NCBI GenBank assembly: GCA_000434115.1
Contig: FR894038.1
Coordinates: forward strand, 12,167-19,238
Direction of reading: 5' to 3'
Source: Roseburia sp. CAG:309
GTDB taxonomy: Bacteria > Bacillota > Clostridia > Lachnospirales > Lachnospiraceae
DNA length: 7,072 bases
Numbering within the stretch: the stretch's first letter is position 1; each line of letters begins with the position of its first letter. Under the pieces are notes generated by a model. The model saw only the letters and a program-made list of their open reading frames with translations. It did no database searches and was not told the origin of the DNA. A program made the position numbers and the translations under genes. This document shows positions 6,096 to 7,072 of this stretch, one piece after another.

Positions 6096-7072
6096 ATGAA
6101 TTTAAGACCTGAAGAGATAAGTTCAGTTATTAAAGATGAAATAAAAAAATATAGCACCGAGTTTGACGTTTCGGATGTCGGAACGGTCATTCAGGTGGCA
6201 GACGGAATTGCCCGTATTCATGGCTTGGAAAAAGCGATGCAGGGAGAACTTCTGGAATTTCCAAATGAGATTTACGGTATGGTGCTCAACCTTGAGGAAG
6301 ACAATGTCGGAGCCGTACTTTTGGGAGATTCTTCCAATATCAATGAAGGCGATACCGTTAAGACGACGGGAAATGTCGCAACCGTTCCTGTCGGTGATGC
6401 GATGCTTGGACGTGTCGTCAATGCATTGGGACAGCCAATCAGGCGTGGGGCCAGCCAGTCTGCGGCAAAGGCCCGATCCATACGGACAAGACACGGCCGG
6501 TAGAGCGTGTGGCAAGTGGTGTTATTTCACGTAAATCCGTAGATACGCCGCTTCAGACAGGTATCAAGGCAATTGACTCCATGGTTCCGATCGGACGAGG
6601 ACAGCGTGAGTTGATCATCGGTGACCGTCAGACCGGTAAGACCGCGATTGCGATTGATACGATCCTGAATCAGAAAGACCAGGATGTTCTTTGTATCTAT
6701 GTTGCCATCGGACAGAAAGCGTCTACAGTGGCAAATATTGTAAAAACACTCGAAGACAATGGTGCATTGGATTATACTACAGTCGTAGCTTCTACGGCGA
6801 GTGAACTGGCACCCCTTCAGTATATTGCTCCGTATGCCGGATGTGCGATCGGAGAAGAATGGATGGAGCAGGGAAAAGACGTTCTCATCGTATACGATGA
6901 TTTGAGCAAGCATGCAGCGGCTTACCGTACCCTGTCACTGCTCCTTCGTCGTCCACCGGGACGTGAGGCTTATCCGGGAGATGTATTCTACCTGCATTCC
7001 CGTCTTCTCGAGCGTGCAGCGAGACTTTCGGACAAACTCGGCGGTGGATCTTTGACAGCCCTGCCAATCATT
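6096..7072 (+). pseudogene. atpA: F-type ATP synthase subunit alpha, frame-disrupted and cut by the window end
   Basis: Starting at ATG 6096, 115 residues match AtpA perfectly well: the N-terminal MNLRPEEISS, VADGIARIHGLEKAMQGELL, GMVLNLEEDNVGAVLLG and GRVVNALGQPI (to 6440). The frame then reads 20 unrelated residues and stops at TAG 6501-6503. The expected continuation GKGPIHTDKTRPVERVASG is found from 6464 in another frame (register of 6620) and stays open to 7072. It includes Walker A GDRQTGKT (6620-6643), VAIGQKAST with the alpha-type Gln, VLIVYDDLSKHAAAYR and LLLRRPPGREAYPGDVF. The cause is a net 20-base insertion that duplicates the preceding codons imperfectly. Alpha binds nucleotide non-catalytically and is essential to the enzyme, so a true null would be costly. 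An assembly error or chimera is therefore the first suspect. SD spacing for ATG 6096 is unclear; an in-frame TTG at 6087 is less likely. Recognition of AtpA is certain; whether the break is real is not. Confidence 0.85.
6423..6462 (+). repeat. Imperfect 20-base tandem duplication that breaks atpA
   Basis: Copy 1 (6423-6442) and copy 2 (6443-6462) agree at 15 of 20 positions and share the core CAGCCA (6432-6437 and 6452-6457). Copy 1 in the upstream frame reads Ala-Leu-Gly-Gln-Pro-Ile; copy 2 in the downstream frame reads Ala-Trp-Gly-Gln-Pro-Val. Because 20 is not a multiple of three, the second copy shifts the frame. Removing one copy restores a continuous alpha subunit. Confidence 0.85.

Noticed and set aside
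6163..6534. A 123-codon + strand frame inside atpA
   Set aside because: Its translation is unrelated to any family and lies over the conserved N-terminal alpha sequence in a third frame; it is neither the upstream nor the downstream alpha frame.

Overview
This 7.1 kb window reads as a stretch of a Clostridia chromosome, most likely Lachnospiraceae or a close relative. The grounds are a CwlD-type spore-cortex amidase, strong AGGAGG ribosome binding sites, a base composition near 45-48% GC where counted, and protein sequences of the low-GC Gram-positive type. The family assignment is inference from protein resemblance; no 16S or other marker is present. Every gene I can support is on the + strand.

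Layout. Positions 1-420 hold the 3' end of an N-acetylmuramoyl-L-alanine amidase. A candidate extended -10 promoter straddles its stop codon and probably drives what follows. From 475 a tightly packed series begins: a Sua5-type threonylcarbamoyl-AMP synthase carrying an extra C-terminal domain, then rpiB, then proC. The F-type ATP synthase genes follow in canonical order: atpZ, atpI, atpB (a), atpE (c), atpF (b), atpH (delta) and atpA (alpha, cut by the window end). Gaps are short (3 to about 50 bases), and two gene pairs overlap (atpZ/atpI and atpF/atpH). I see no convincing terminator, so one long transcript is likely. No RNA gene, CRISPR array or mobile element was seen, and no non-coding stretch exceeds about 60 bases.

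How the genes work together. The atp genes encode the membrane motor (a, c, b), the peripheral stalk (b, delta), two small membrane proteins thought to help assembly or cation handling (AtpZ, AtpI) and the start of the catalytic head (alpha). The c subunit carries a complete Na+-binding residue set (Q31, V62, E64, T65, T66, Y69), so the enzyme is predicted to be Na+-coupled. The sua5-rpiB pair upstream recalls the Bacillus ywlC-ywlE-ywlF order, which lies near the atp operon there too.

Main oddities. (1) atpA is out of frame: a 20-base insertion at about 6443-6462 is an imperfect copy of the preceding 20 bases, so plain translation stops at 6503 while the rest of alpha continues in another frame to the window end. 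The two copies look like two alleles of the same codons, which points to a chimeric join (assembly or recombination) or a real lesion. (2) The Sua5 protein ends in a domain resembling a low-molecular-weight protein tyrosine/arginine phosphatase whose catalytic Cys, Arg and Asp all appear to be lost, so it is probably a pseudophosphatase fused to a tRNA-modification enzyme. (3) The predicted Na+ specificity of the c-ring.
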